NCBI GenBank assembly: GCA_028565715.1
Contig: JAOXYC010247567.1
Coordinates: 1 to 15,880 of the forward strand
Reading direction: 5' to 3'
Source of the DNA: Phoronis pallida
Taxonomy: Eukaryota; Phoronida; Phoronidae
Length of the DNA: 15,880 nucleotides
Shown here: positions 1 through 8,074 of the stretch, piece after piece
How the letters are laid out: every line of letters starts with the position of its first letter
Position numbering within the stretch: the stretch's first letter is position 1
The notes under the pieces: model-generated
The model's input: only the letters and a program-made list of their open reading frames with translations
What the model was told of the DNA's origin: nothing
Database searches by the model: none
Made by a program: the position numbers and the translations under genes

Positions 1-954
1 TCAGCTTGTTTCTCAAACTAATGAAATCACTGTCTGTGAACTTAGTTAGCCGGTATGATATAATTTCCAATCTAAACATTATGCTATTGAAAGACATGTT
101 CACCAAATAGAAATATATTTTTTCATCAATTATAATTTGCAGATCAGTTAAAATTAAAAGAATTAAGTTACCGTGTGTAATTGAAATGACTATCACAATG
201 TTTGAAAGAAAATTCAGACATCACAGTCATCTTACATTGAAGTTTTAAAAAATGCCCCACAAAAACTGTTTGGTGATTTGTTCTCACAATAAACAGTCAC
301 TTTTATACTGGAATTCATCACATTTTAGTCATTTCATCAAGTTTTGCCTCACAGACATTTTAAAAGCACTTAACAGAAGATGTTGCATGGCAATCTTACA
401 GCCATTGATTTCATGTTTTCTTACCATGTACTTCACTTGAATTGATCACATGGTAGACAGAGGTACTATTAAAAATTCATGACATCAATACGGAAGAAGG
501 ATCTCAAATAATAAAGCTCTTACTATTGGGTGCATTAGAATGACTGCAAACTTAATCGGCAAAACATTTTAACGAATTTCACTTTTCAGTATTTTTTAAA
601 GAAAAAAATCACTAATTGATAGAACACAAATTCAGAATTTTGTTTTTTAAGCTGTAACAATTTCTCCTTCATATTCTGTTATTGTTTTCAACTTGGTAAC
701 TATAGAATGTAAGGGTCCTTCATTAACCTACTGTTCGCTCACCAGTAACGTATTTACATTGCAAAATGTTATATCTTGGGAGAGCCCACATGAAGGGAAA
801 ACATAGCCTTAACAAAATGTGAAAATCAATGAAGGCATCAATGTTACTTAGTACATGATGACTGTCCAGATTTAATCAGTTTGTCAATCTGGTGTCTGGT
901 ATTTTTTGCAATTGTCATGAGTCATGTTGTCATGACAACGACTTGCAATATTCT
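1..954. other. AT-rich non-coding stretch, nothing recognised
   Basis: I see no exon of the SAC2 gene, no other conserved peptide and no repeat structure here, apart from a perfect 14-bp palindrome at 926-939 (GTTGTCATGACAAC). The short open frames at 252-440 and from 881 onward have no recognisable content. The stretch most likely belongs to an upstream intron or the 5' flank of the gene at 3138. Confidence 0.6.
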
Positions 955-1090
955 GACTCATCATCACCATCAGTATTCCTATCATTGTCAACAACATCAC
1001 CAATGTCACAACCAGTATCACCATTTTCAGCATAATTTCATCCACATTGTCTTTTGTATTGCCATAAGCACCATCATTCTCATTGTCATA
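955..1090. repeat. Irregular TCA/CAT-rich tract
   Basis: Degenerate CAT/CAC/TCA triplets (CATCATCACCATCAG and similar) lead into the ordered minisatellite that follows. The apparent His- and Ile-rich open frames across this area only reflect the triplet composition. Confidence 0.75.
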
Positions 1091-1502
1091 TTGTGACGAC
1101 CGACATCATGATCACCATCATTATTATCATCATCATCATTGTCATTATCAATCGCCATTGCCATCATCATGTTGTGACGACCCACATCATGATCACCATC
1201 ATCATTATTAACATCATCATTGTCATTATCATCATCATTGCCATAGCTATAATGTTGTGACCACTGACATCATCACCACCATCATTATTATCATCATCAT
1301 CATTGTCATTATCAATCATCATTGCCATTGCCATCATCATGTTGTGATCACCGACATCATGATCACTATCATTATTATCATCATCATTGTCATTATGATC
1401 ATCATTGCCATAGCTATCATCATGTTGTGACCACTGACATCATCACCACCATCATTATTATCATCATCAGTGTCATTATCATCATCATTGCCATAGCTAT
1501 CA
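1091..1502. repeat. Five-copy ~83-bp minisatellite built on ATC triplets
   Basis: Units start with TTGTGA at 1091, 1172, 1255, 1342 and 1425, giving lengths of 81, 83, 87, 83 and about 78 bp. Each reads TTGTGA, then a C/GACATCAT block, an ATCATTATTATC core, CATTGTCATTATC, and then ATTGCCATTGCC (units 1 and 3) or ATTGCCATAGCTAT (units 2, 4 and 5). Units 3 and 5 share TTGTGACCACTGACATCATC, while units 1 and 2 share TTGTGACGACC. This points to unequal exchange or dimer-wise expansion. The open frames at 1054-1260 and 1322-1582 are by-products of the triplet pattern. Confidence 0.93.
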
Positions 1503-2658
1503 CAAGCCTTGTATTTTCACAAATTGACTATTTATTTCAAACTCAAACAATGAGATTATTTTTTTATAATTTTTTAATGTAAGTTAGCCATGAACATTTT
1601 GGTGTGACCACATTTATGAAGTCATGTTACACCCAAAACCTTATCTTAGAGGCATGAATGCTGAGAACCATACAGTAAGTCAGTAATGTTGAGCATGTAA
1701 CTTTCACCAGATATGGTGAGATCAGGGGGTCAGATTAATAAGATCAGGGGTCAGTTGTAAGAATGTCTTAATCTCAACAAGGTCACAAAGGGTAATGATA
1801 GGTTATCAATTTAATGATTATGAGATCAACATATTAGGGGTTTAATAACCACACTTTACTTTCTTCCCATCGGTTTCTAACTCCTGATTTAACAAACCAA
1901 CAGTTAGTTGCACCAGAATTTAACCAAATCAAGGTGCATACTTCAAATGTTTAATGGTTGAAAAATATGTTTAATATATCAATTAAAAAACATTGTATTA
2001 CAATAATTTAAAAAATAAAATTGAAATTCAAGTTGCCTCAGACATGTTCTGTCATTGGCAATTGTACTCTATGAATTTTCCTATGAACACTTTGATGGTG
2101 ACACTGATGGTAATGTTATGAAAAAGGTAGTTTTAACCAAGAAGATGTTCAACCAGGTTTTGGTGTTTATTTTCAATGAAAGCATATTTTAACCATTTGT
2201 TATCAAGAAAGTTCATAGAAACAGGACTGTTATAGAGCTAGCTCTTTTTTGGTTGCATACACATACTCATAATTTCCTCGTTGACAGTGTACACAGCAAT
2301 TGTACTGTACTGGTGAGTCAGTCAATATTTGTGTAAATCATGTTATCATAACATAACAAGCTAGGCTTAATGAATTACATATTATTGTAAGTGGACATAA
2401 TCCAGTTATATGCTAATATTCTATCCCCATCTGGCATTTTGTATCTACAGGAAGTATTTTGTAACTGCAATAATCAGCAATGATAATTAATTTTTGTATG
2501 AATAGACATTGTATATTGAACAATATGTAAAACAGGTACCAGCATAACCAATTTAGATGACCGACCAAATTGAATAATAGAAATTAAGTTGCATCTTTTT
2601 TCTGGTATGTTAAAATCGGAAAAAATCCATTACACCACTGTCCTAAAGGATAATTTTG
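1503..2658. other. AT-rich non-coding stretch, nothing recognised
   Basis: No coding exon or RNA gene is seen. The only local structure is a short tandem pair, AGATCAGGGGGTCAG at 1720-1734 and AGATCAGGGGTCAG at 1741-1754. It is probably intronic or 5' flank. Confidence 0.55.
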
Positions 2659-2983
2659 TTAAAGATTCTCTCTGTGTGCATTCGGGTTTGTTCAAATTTG
2701 GCATCTCAGCGCAAATCAGCTAAAGATTTTGTGTATGAGTCCTGAATATAACTTACTTGCATTTGAGTAAAAAAATTCAAAAAAATCTGTTAGGAATGAT
2801 TTAAGAGCATTGTATCCTAAAAAATTCAAAACTTGACCTTAAGACTAGGTTTTTATGGGACACACCGCTTAATAGATTTTTTTGAATTTTTTTACTTTTA
2901 CTCAGATGCAAATGTGCGTTATGTTCAACAAAGATTTGCATTTTGACATTGGATTTGGACCAACGCAGAGAGAGCATCTTTAA
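2659..2983. mobile_element. Diverged foldback element (long inverted repeat)
   Basis: The two halves are inverted copies. TTAAAGATTCTCTCTG at 2659-2674 pairs with CAGAGAGAGCATCTTTAA at 2966-2983. A perfect 21-base inverted match joins 2768-2788 (TAAAAAAATTCAAAAAAATC plus one base) and 2874-2894. Intervening parts align with substitutions and small gaps (CAAATTTGGCATCTCAGCGC region against TTGACATTGGATTTGGACC). The central spacer is about 85 bp. This fits an old non-autonomous DNA-transposon (MITE-like) or foldback copy. No target duplication was found. The minus-strand open frame at 2801-3013 lies within it and is not a gene. Confidence 0.65.
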
Positions 2984-3137
2984 GAAAACTGTAGCATTCC
3001 ATTTCAAGATCATTCAATTATAAAGTTTAAAAAGAACAGTCAAAAACCCAGATTTTGAACAATCAATTATTTTCTATTCAACTGTGTTAGCCTAGCTTAT
3101 AAACTGTTAATTTTCTGTTTTTCTTTTTTTATTCCAG

Positions 3138-3274
3138 ATGGAGACTGGAGACTTATCTTGATTAGACAAAAGGCTCTGATTGGTCATCTCCCTGGGGAGC
3201 ATCCAGTTTACAAAATCAGCAAAATCACTGTTCTTCCATTGAGCAAGAAAGAAATTGGTGATTTAGATATTGAG
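3138..3274 (+). CDS. INPP5F: SAC2 exon (first coding exon in window)
   Basis: The exon follows a pyrimidine-rich tract ending in TTCCAG. It starts with two bases that complete a codon begun in the missing upstream exon (phase 1 intron). It reads GDWRLILIRQKALIGHLPGE and continues to DLDIE. The donor is GAG|gtagaa. This is the segment before the SAC domain that is typical of SAC2 (tryptophan, LILIRQKAL and LPG-x-H). It is 45 full codons plus two bases and ends in phase 0. Confidence 0.9.
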
Positions 3275-6200
3275 GTAGAAATTGGTAATAGTAAATATTG
3301 AAAAGATAGAAAAATTTGGAATGGATGTGGGAATCGAACCCAGGCCTCCTAATTTGTCACTTTCAGCCAGTAAAAGCATACATTATTTGTATTCTTATAA
3401 TGATAAATGCATAATAAGTTCCCATCAGAGGAAATGAACCTGGTATAGGATGTTTACAAATATCCTCTAGGTATCAAACCCCGCAAAATTGAACTGTCCC
3501 CTCTGAAAATCAGTTCTCGTTTGGATAGATCATGAGAATGCAGGAGAAGCAAACTAACCAATAACTCCTTGCACATGGAAGTGATGAACATGTACTCAGT
3601 ATAGTATGAACAATTTCTGTGTAAATTATGAAAAACAAATATCACAGGACATCCGGCATTTTAAACAAGCTCACCCAATGAAATTTTTTCTGTCTTACTG
3701 TGCGTTGCATGTGTATCTGTATGATTTTTCATTCTAAGTGAATACTGTACATGGGAACTCTTTTCCACCAAATATCATGTGTCTTCCTGAACCTATTGAT
3801 GAATGCAGAAATATCTCAATCTGTTGTCCCCAAAAAGTAGTGTGTGTGTTGTTAGTTAAATAAAATCAGGCAATATTTAAATTTAGTAACTTCATGATAT
3901 TTTTTGTAGCTCTGTCGCAAACACCATTTTGGGATTCGGAAGACTGATCAGATAGTTTCAGTGGCAAATGCTCAAAAGAAGACTTTCCAGAAAACTTGGA
4001 ATACTATCAAGAGTGCTGCTGAAAATGTTAAACACAAACGGGTGAGTGAGAATTCAGTGAAACTTGTAGGATTGTCTATTTCATTAGGCAATACTTTTTT
4101 TACCACTTTCTTTTGTGCCTGTTCAGTTATTCTCTGTTATGTAATTGCTTGTACAATGATCACTCATCATTTGAAACTCAAGTCATGAGGTTCCACAATA
4201 TACACCTATTTTTGCAGATAATTGCTCTTTTTGAAAAGAAAAACAAACTCCGAACCTGACCTGGAATTGAACCAAGGTCTCTTGTTTGCCAGACAGATGT
4301 ACTTGAACAACTGAACTACCAGGCCCTTACAATCAGGGTCTTTCGTCTACCTCAGATTCAGTGACCTGTTTATTAGTGGCTAGTATGTGATGTTATACCT
4401 GGTGTAAGAAATGTGTGTGCTAGGGAGAGAAACCTTGGTGACTGTAAAGTACCAATATTTTTTCCCATGTTTTGGATTTACTTAAATGTTATTATTTTTT
4501 AAGGGAGATCCAAAAGACAAAGAAAAGTTTGAAAAGAGGATTCTGGATGTGAGTTGAACAGATGATTTAAATAAATTGTTAAGAGTTACTTTCAGTATGT
4601 GGCTTTTTATATATCAATTAAGTTTTCTCCAAGAGATGTGGTAAAGAAATTAAAAACAATGACAGTCTTCTTGATGTTAACATTCATTGTTCTAGTGACC
4701 GTGTAGCTAGAAGTTGTGTCGGGATGTTTTAAATTGAAGACTGTCATTTTTCTTTTCTTTACATCAAGAAATCAGTACCATTGACCACAAAATTACCTTA
4801 TTGTTTAGTGTTTAATACTGTTTAGCAGTTGAACCAAAACTTTTTTGATATTTATTCAGGAATTACACAAGATGTTCAACTTCTCCGACTCATTCTACTA
4901 CTCACAACAAGCTGATCTTACGAACAGCATTCAGCGCCAAAACCTGCCAAGTTATGACAAGACTCTACCGCTGTGGAGACGCATTGATGATCGTTTCTTC
5001 TGGAATAAGCACATGTTGAGTGATCTGATTAACACTACACAGGTAGATGCATGTTTACTCACATTAACTCGACCTGTTATCAGCCTTGATGGTAAATGTG
5101 AAAATCAAGTCTTATATTTAAAGTGATGTGTCCTATCATCAGGGGTTGCTAAAAAAACTGGTAATCGATCTCCTAATTCATAGTCAGGTGCTCTAAGAAG
5201 CCCCCTTTTGTTCTTGCATTAAGACTTGCCATATTCACCCAAATAAGTGCCCCTGCCCTTATAAGCGCCCCTTAGCTGTTTTCAGACTTTGCTGGAATAA
5301 GCGCCCCCCGTGCGACTTAATTATCACCAACTTACTTTGTTTTCCTACAGTGAACTATTGAATTTCTCAAGCAATTCTTGAGGGCCCGTAAAAATCATGT
5401 TGGACTGAAATTCTAACCCGCCTGCATCTCGGAAATGTCTGTGTTTATCTGTAACAAAACACTTCAAGTGCCCCCTGTGCTTGAGAAAAATGCCACAGTC
5501 TTACTTATCTCCTGCGGCACATGGCTGACCGTGATCGAATCTTTAAGAATGGACACAGCGTACGGCTGCATGTATGAATTCTGAAAATTTCTTCCAAATA
5601 AGCGCCCCTCCATCCAACAAATTTTCCAAGTGCCCTGCGCAGTATCACATTTTGAAAACTATCATCATAGCCATTGGCTACATGCATGTTTAATATCTTA
5701 ACTTTTTCAGGATTCTCTCACAGACCATTGGTTAATTCCAGTTATCCAGGGCTACATCCAAATTGAGGCCTGTGTCCTTGACCTTGATGACAACTCCAGT
5801 AAGAGTATGGATGACCTCTTTGACCTCAAGTACAAGAGACCGCCTGTGGAGTTCAAGATGGCAGTTGTATCGCGGCGTAGTCGACACAGAGCTGGTTTGA
5901 GTTCATTTTGGAATACATTCTAGTTGTGAAATTGTTTTGCCCAGCAGTATTTCAAGTTAACAAGATATACTTGCTTTTTAACAAAAAGGGCCATACCTTG
6001 GTGCATTACTTCGAGATTTAAAGAACTTGGCAAGAAACATTTTCCTTAAGATGATATTCCTCAACTTTTAAAAAAGATATTTAAAAAAAGAGACATCTCA
6101 TCAGTTAAAGTTACTTCACCATTCATCAATTGGTAAAATCATCTTATGCTTTAGCCACACCATAATAATTTTTCCCTTTTACTGAACACTTTGTACGAAA

Positions 6201-7750
6201 GTCATTGTTTTTGAATTTCTGACAACTTAAAAGTTTTTCACTTGCAATCGAGTCTGAAAAGGAAAAACGCAATTGTGAACAAAAGATGATGGCATTTTGA
6301 TGAGCCTAAAAACAAAATTAATGAATTGTGATGTATGTTAGATTTATCTATTTTGTTCATTCAAAAAATTGTTTCTGTTTGTGTTTTACCTGTCAGATAT
6401 TTTGTAGGGACACGATATAAACGTCGAGGTGTGAATGAGAACGGTCACTGTGCAAACTATGTTGAAACAGAGCAGGTAACCATGGTGATGTGAGGTGTTC
6501 TTGGTTTTACAAAGTATTAATATTGATTGATAAAAACACCATAGTGCTGCCACACTTTGCCTGCCTGGGTTTCACAGAGTTCCACATCAATAAAAATATG
6601 AAATCAAAGCAGTAGTGCTGATATGGTTTTCGAATCAGTAATTTTTGAAAATTGTCTCAATAATGTTGCCATCAGTATGTTGGTGGTGTTCCAGGATAAT
6701 ATGGATACATTAGTAAAGATTAAAAACTTTGATGTCGATAATTTTTTCAAATTTTGTCACACATTGAATGTTTACCTTGTCACACCATAAGATTACCTTC
6801 ATTTTACGAGAAACCAATATCTTGATGGCCATCATTGACTGGACAATACCCAAGCATGACTGTGAAAATATCGTTTATCAGTAGAGATACAGGTTTTAAA
6901 ATTCATTTATTACCCAGCTTAGTATGGAAAATTTGCCCTGATACCTCAAAATAGGCCCTGATAACATCAAAAATGGGTGACAGCGCCACGTGCATAGTTA
7001 TAATGCTGTGAATTTTTTATTAAAAATTGTGCATCTACTGCAGTAAACGCTGTCATAAGATTCAAGTTATAGGGCAGAAAATACTGTCTCAGTGACAAAC
7101 TTCAAAAAAAAAATTCCATAACTGGTGAATATTAATATTAAATTATTATCAATTCAGTAAAAGTTATAAATCATTATCTCATCACTGGAGTCACCGATTA
7201 ATATATTCCCCAATGTTGCGGACACGTCTGTGTCCTTTGACTAGGGTGTGTGTAGTGATCTTTGGCGGGAAGTTTATTAATTGGGGAATGTGAGTCCAGT
7301 GATGAGATTTATAACTTTTACTGAATTGACGATCTACCTGGATGACTCATAATCTACATCATATTAAATAATAAACTTGTAAATTTCACATCATCAAGTC
7401 AGAAATCAGTTCTCAGACTGTGCTGGTATCAGTGCTTTTGGACTGATATACTTCTCAATATGAAATTTACCAGGTAATGCTCTATTTATTCAGAAATTTG
7501 TGTGTAAATCAAATACACATCATGGCAAATAAATGATGTAATTAATTGGATTATAAAAAAGGATCAAGCTAAAAAGTTCATCATCTACATTGCCATGTCA
7601 CAATGTCTCTTCCAGCTAAAAACAATTTTGTATTGCAGATAATTTGCCATGGACACCATACTGTGTCGTTTGTTCAAGTACGAGGATCAGTTCCTCTCTT
7701 CTGGAGCCAGACAGGTTACAAGTACAGACCACCCCCTAGACTAGACAAAG
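3138..7750 (+). CDS. INPP5F: SAC2-type phosphoinositide phosphatase (INPP5F), partial, seven exons
   Basis: Joined exons: 3138-3274, 3910-4041, 4504-4548, 4860-5042, 5711-5894, 6408-6475, 7639-7750. All introns are GT-AG with consistent phase, and the join gives 287 codons without a stop. The product resembles animal SAC2, recognised from memory by WRLILIRQKAL, LCRKHHFGI, DLTNSIQRQ, DDRFFWNKHML, SRRSRHRAGTRYKRRG, NYVETEQ and RGSVPLFWSQ, all in family order. Known of the family: SAC2 is a phosphoinositide phosphatase acting mainly on PI4P (earlier described on PI(4,5)P2 and PI(3,4,5)P3) in early endosomal and recycling membranes, using a Cys-x5-Arg loop. The segment matches roughly residues 60-350 of the ~1130-residue human protein, so both the start codon and the catalytic loop are missing. 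I infer an intact gene continuing on both sides, since no frameshift or stop is seen. SACM1L or synaptojanin is less likely because the pre-SAC segment is of SAC2 type. Confidence 0.92.
3330..3395 (-). repeat. tRNA-derived SINE-head relic
   Basis: Read on the minus strand, 3341-3330 is GGGTTCGATTCC, a perfect internal B-box type (GGTTCRANTCC) motif. Upstream on that strand lies GGCTGAAAGTG (about 3370-3380), a weak A-box candidate. The acceptor and anticodon stems are not convincing, so this is not a functional tRNA gene. It is probably the head of a short interspersed element lodged in the 635-bp intron. Confidence 0.45.
3910..4041 (+). CDS. INPP5F: SAC2 exon (pre-SAC segment, LCRKHHFGI)
   Basis: The acceptor is TTTTTTGTAG and the donor is CGG|gtgagt, close to consensus. 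The exon is exactly 44 codons in phase 0 and begins LCRKHHFGIRKTDQIVS. That matches the conserved Leu-Cys-Lys-Lys-His-His-Phe-Gly-Ile of SAC2 proteins. The rest is a lysine-rich linker (KKTFQKTWNTIKSAAENV) with little strong conservation. The frame stays open past the donor to 4188, but that extension is intronic read-through with no family similarity. Confidence 0.9.
4255..4326 (-). repeat. tRNA-derived sequence (SINE head or tRNA pseudogene)
   Basis: On the minus strand the segment reads like a degenerate tRNA. It has TAGTTCAGTTG (A-box like, 4318-4308) and about 34 bases later GGTTCAATTCC (perfect B-box, 4273-4263). A five-pair T stem (CTTGG/CCAGG, one wobble) and about five acceptor pairs (CCTGG/TCAGG) can be drawn. 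The anticodon stem pairs poorly, so a working tRNA is unlikely. It sits in the 462-bp intron, antisense to the SAC2 gene. Confidence 0.5.
4504..4548 (+). CDS. INPP5F: SAC2 short exon (charged linker, 15 codons)
   Basis: This 45-base exon encodes GDPKDKEKFEKRILD, a highly charged linker. It aligns with the KEKEKLERRLLE-like stretch just before the SAC domain in vertebrate SAC2. The donor GAT|gtgagt is strong. The acceptor is TTTTTTAAG, using the less common AAG rather than CAG or TAG. Both neighbouring introns are phase 0, so skipping it would remove 15 residues without shifting the frame. It is too short to be found by open-frame length and is supported by position, phase and similarity. Confidence 0.83.
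4639..4772. repeat. Imperfect inverted repeat in intron
   Basis: AATGACAGTCTTC at 4658-4670 is the exact reverse complement of GAAGACTGTCATT at 4736-4748. Pairing continues outward with gaps (AAAGAAATTAAAAAC against TTTTTCTTTTCTTTAC). The loop is about 65 bases. It occupies much of the 311-bp intron. It may be a small foldback element, or merely RNA structure in the intron. Confidence 0.5.
4860..5042 (+). CDS. INPP5F: SAC2 exon (start of SAC domain)
   Basis: The acceptor is TTTATTCAG and the donor CAG|gtagat; the exon is exactly 61 codons in phase 0. It reads ELHKMFNFSDSFYYS, then DLTNSIQRQ, then WRRIDDRFFWNKHML. These are hallmark N-terminal SAC-domain motifs: the F-Y-Y/F-S strand, the D-L-T-N-S turn, and the D-x-R-F-x-W-N block found in Sac1, synaptojanin, Fig4 and SAC2 proteins. 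The open frame runs on to 5126 in the intron and is not coding there. The start of the domain at this exon boundary is inferred. Confidence 0.94.
5190..5640. repeat. Interspersed repeat with recurring ATAAGCGCCCC motif
   Basis: A motif of the form AATAAGYGCCCC recurs at 5242-5253, 5261-5271, 5296-5309 and 5597-5608. Shorter variants CAAGTGCCCC (5465-5474) and CAAGTGCCCTGCGC (from 5627) also occur, with a degenerate AGAAGCCCCC at about 5197. All are in the same orientation in an otherwise AT-rich intron. From memory, similar AATAAGCGCCCC clusters are dispersed through several marine invertebrate genomes, but I cannot assign a class. The minus-strand open frame at 5505-5687 falls within it and is not a gene. 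Confidence 0.6.
5711..5894 (+). CDS. INPP5F: SAC2 exon (SAC domain, HWLIPVIQG to SRRSRHRAG)
   Basis: The acceptor is CTTTTTCAG. The donor GCTG|gtttga splits a glycine codon (phase 1). The exon reads DSLTDHWLIPVIQGYIQIE, then an acidic variable insert (DLDDNSSKSMDDLFDL), then EFKMAVVSRRSRHRA. The WLIPVIQG strand and the S-R-R-S-R-x-R-A-G motif are strongly conserved in SAC phosphatases. The acidic insert sits where other SAC2 proteins have a variable, Ser/Asp/Glu-rich loop. The donor is weaker than the others (GTTTGA), but the glycine-split junction with the next exon restores GTRYKRRG exactly. Confidence 0.93.
5895..6407. other. Intron with no recognised element
   Basis: Intron between the SRRSRHRAG and TRYKRRG exons. 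It has a GTTTGA donor and a TTTTGTAG acceptor. I see no repeat or RNA gene in it. Confidence 0.8.
6408..6475 (+). CDS. INPP5F: SAC2 exon (GTRYKRRGVN...NYVETEQ)
   Basis: This 68-base exon begins with two bases completing the split glycine codon and ends CAG|gtaacc in phase 0. The acceptor is TATTTTGTAG. The peptide TRYKRRGVNENGHCANYVET then EQ is one of the best conserved SAC-domain blocks (R-Y-x-R-R-G-x-D/N-x-x-G-x-x-A-N-x-V-E-T-E-Q). In yeast Sac1, this region forms part of the SacN-catalytic interface. It is too short for simple open-frame detection and is found by similarity and splice phase. Confidence 0.95.
6935..6972. repeat. Short tandem pair GCCCTGATA-x-CTCAAAA
   Basis: GCCCTGATACCTCAAAA (from 6935) is followed after three bases by GCCCTGATAACATCAAAA (from 6955), a two-copy tandem repeat of about 20 bp with few differences. 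It is intronic and no function is apparent. Confidence 0.5.
7149..7329. mobile_element. MITE-like element with perfect 23-bp terminal inverted repeats
   Basis: The 23 bases at 7149-7171 (TCAATTCAGTAAAAGTTATA plus AAT) are the exact reverse complement of 7307-7329. Inside them, CTCATCACTGGA (about 7178-7189) pairs with TCCAGTGATGAG (7295-7306), and ATTCCCCAAT (7205-7214) pairs with ATTGGGGAAT (about 7279-7288). The whole 181 bp therefore folds as a nested hairpin with a central loop of roughly 65 bases. There is no coding capacity. The structure fits a miniature inverted-repeat transposable element of fairly recent origin. A target duplication was not clear, so the superfamily is undetermined. 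Confidence 0.75.
7522..7555. repeat. 33-bp direct repeat, copy 1
   Basis: The segment ATGGCAAATAAATGATGTAA then TTAATTGGATTATA recurs at 8692-8724 with about three substitutions and one gap. The pair brackets the last SAC2 exon of the window. Confidence 0.6.
7639..7750 (+). CDS. INPP5F: SAC2 exon (SFVQVRGSVPLFWSQ), last exon in window
   Basis: The acceptor is TTGTATTGCAG. The donor AAAG|gtaggt interrupts a codon after its first base (phase 1). The peptide is IICHGHHTVSFVQVRGSVPL, then FWSQTGYKYRPPPRLDK. SF-x-Q-x-R-G-S-V-P-x-F-W-S/E-Q is a universal SAC-domain signature, and GY-x-Y-x-P-x-P-R-L-D is SAC2-like. The next exon should open with two bases completing a codon and then encode a stretch leading to A-F-x-x-H-F-x-E-Q-L. 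No such exon was recognised in the remaining 8.1 kb. An in-frame ATG at 7603 lies before the acceptor in intronic sequence and is not a start. Confidence 0.95.
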
Positions 7751-7842
7751 GTAGGTGGTGTGAGGATGTGTGTTTGAATATTGTCTGGGTGATTTCATGT
7801 TTCTTTAGTCCGTAATGCATTTTACATGTAGCAGCACATACA

Positions 7843-8074
7843 ATTGCAAAGAAAAACAGACAGAACTAGGGCTAGGTGCTTTTCTGCCAGAAATATGCCT
7901 AGACAAAAGAGCGTCAAAACGCTGGCAAAAATGCGTCTAAACAACGTCAACAATGAGTAGTCAACTACGGCTAAACAGCATCAAAAAGCTGGCAATAATG
8001 CGCCAACGCGCTAGAAGTATTTCAGCCAGAAGAGCGGCACGCGAGACGTTCTTCTATCTGTTTTTCTTTGCAAT
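7843..8074. mobile_element. Foldback/MITE-like element with internal direct repeats
   Basis: ATTGCAAAGAAAAACAG at the left end (7843-7859) is the exact reverse complement of CTGTTTTTCTTTGCAAT at the right end (8058-8074). Similarity continues inward: CTTTTCTGCCAGAAATATGC on the left against the complement of GTATTTCAGCCAGAAGAG on the right. The interior holds two diverged direct repeats, AGCGTCAAAACGCTGGCAAA (about 7910) and AGCATCAAAAAGCTGGCAAT (about 7977), each followed by AATGCG. It is richer in CG than its surroundings. A 4-bp ATAC flanks both ends and may be a target duplication, but such a short match is weak. Confidence 0.65.

Noticed and set aside
955-1502. CRISPR-like array of regular repeats.
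   Set aside because: The units are contiguous triplet-rich minisatellite copies without distinct spacers, in a eukaryotic, spliced-gene context.
1054-1582. His/Ile-rich open frames of 68 and 86 codons.
   Set aside because: They are direct translations of the ATC-triplet minisatellite.
3187-3213. CTCCCTGGGGAGCATCCAG in the exon at 3138 resembles GTCCCCGGGGAGCATACAG at 8980-8998 in the SINE-like element.
   Set aside because: The exon stretch encodes the conserved LPGEHPVYK of SAC2, so its sequence is explained by protein conservation. The match is short and flanks do not align.
4042-4188. Extension of the exon's open frame past 4041.
   Set aside because: There is a strong GTGAGT donor at 4042, and the family similarity resumes exactly at the exon at 4504. 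The extension is intronic read-through.
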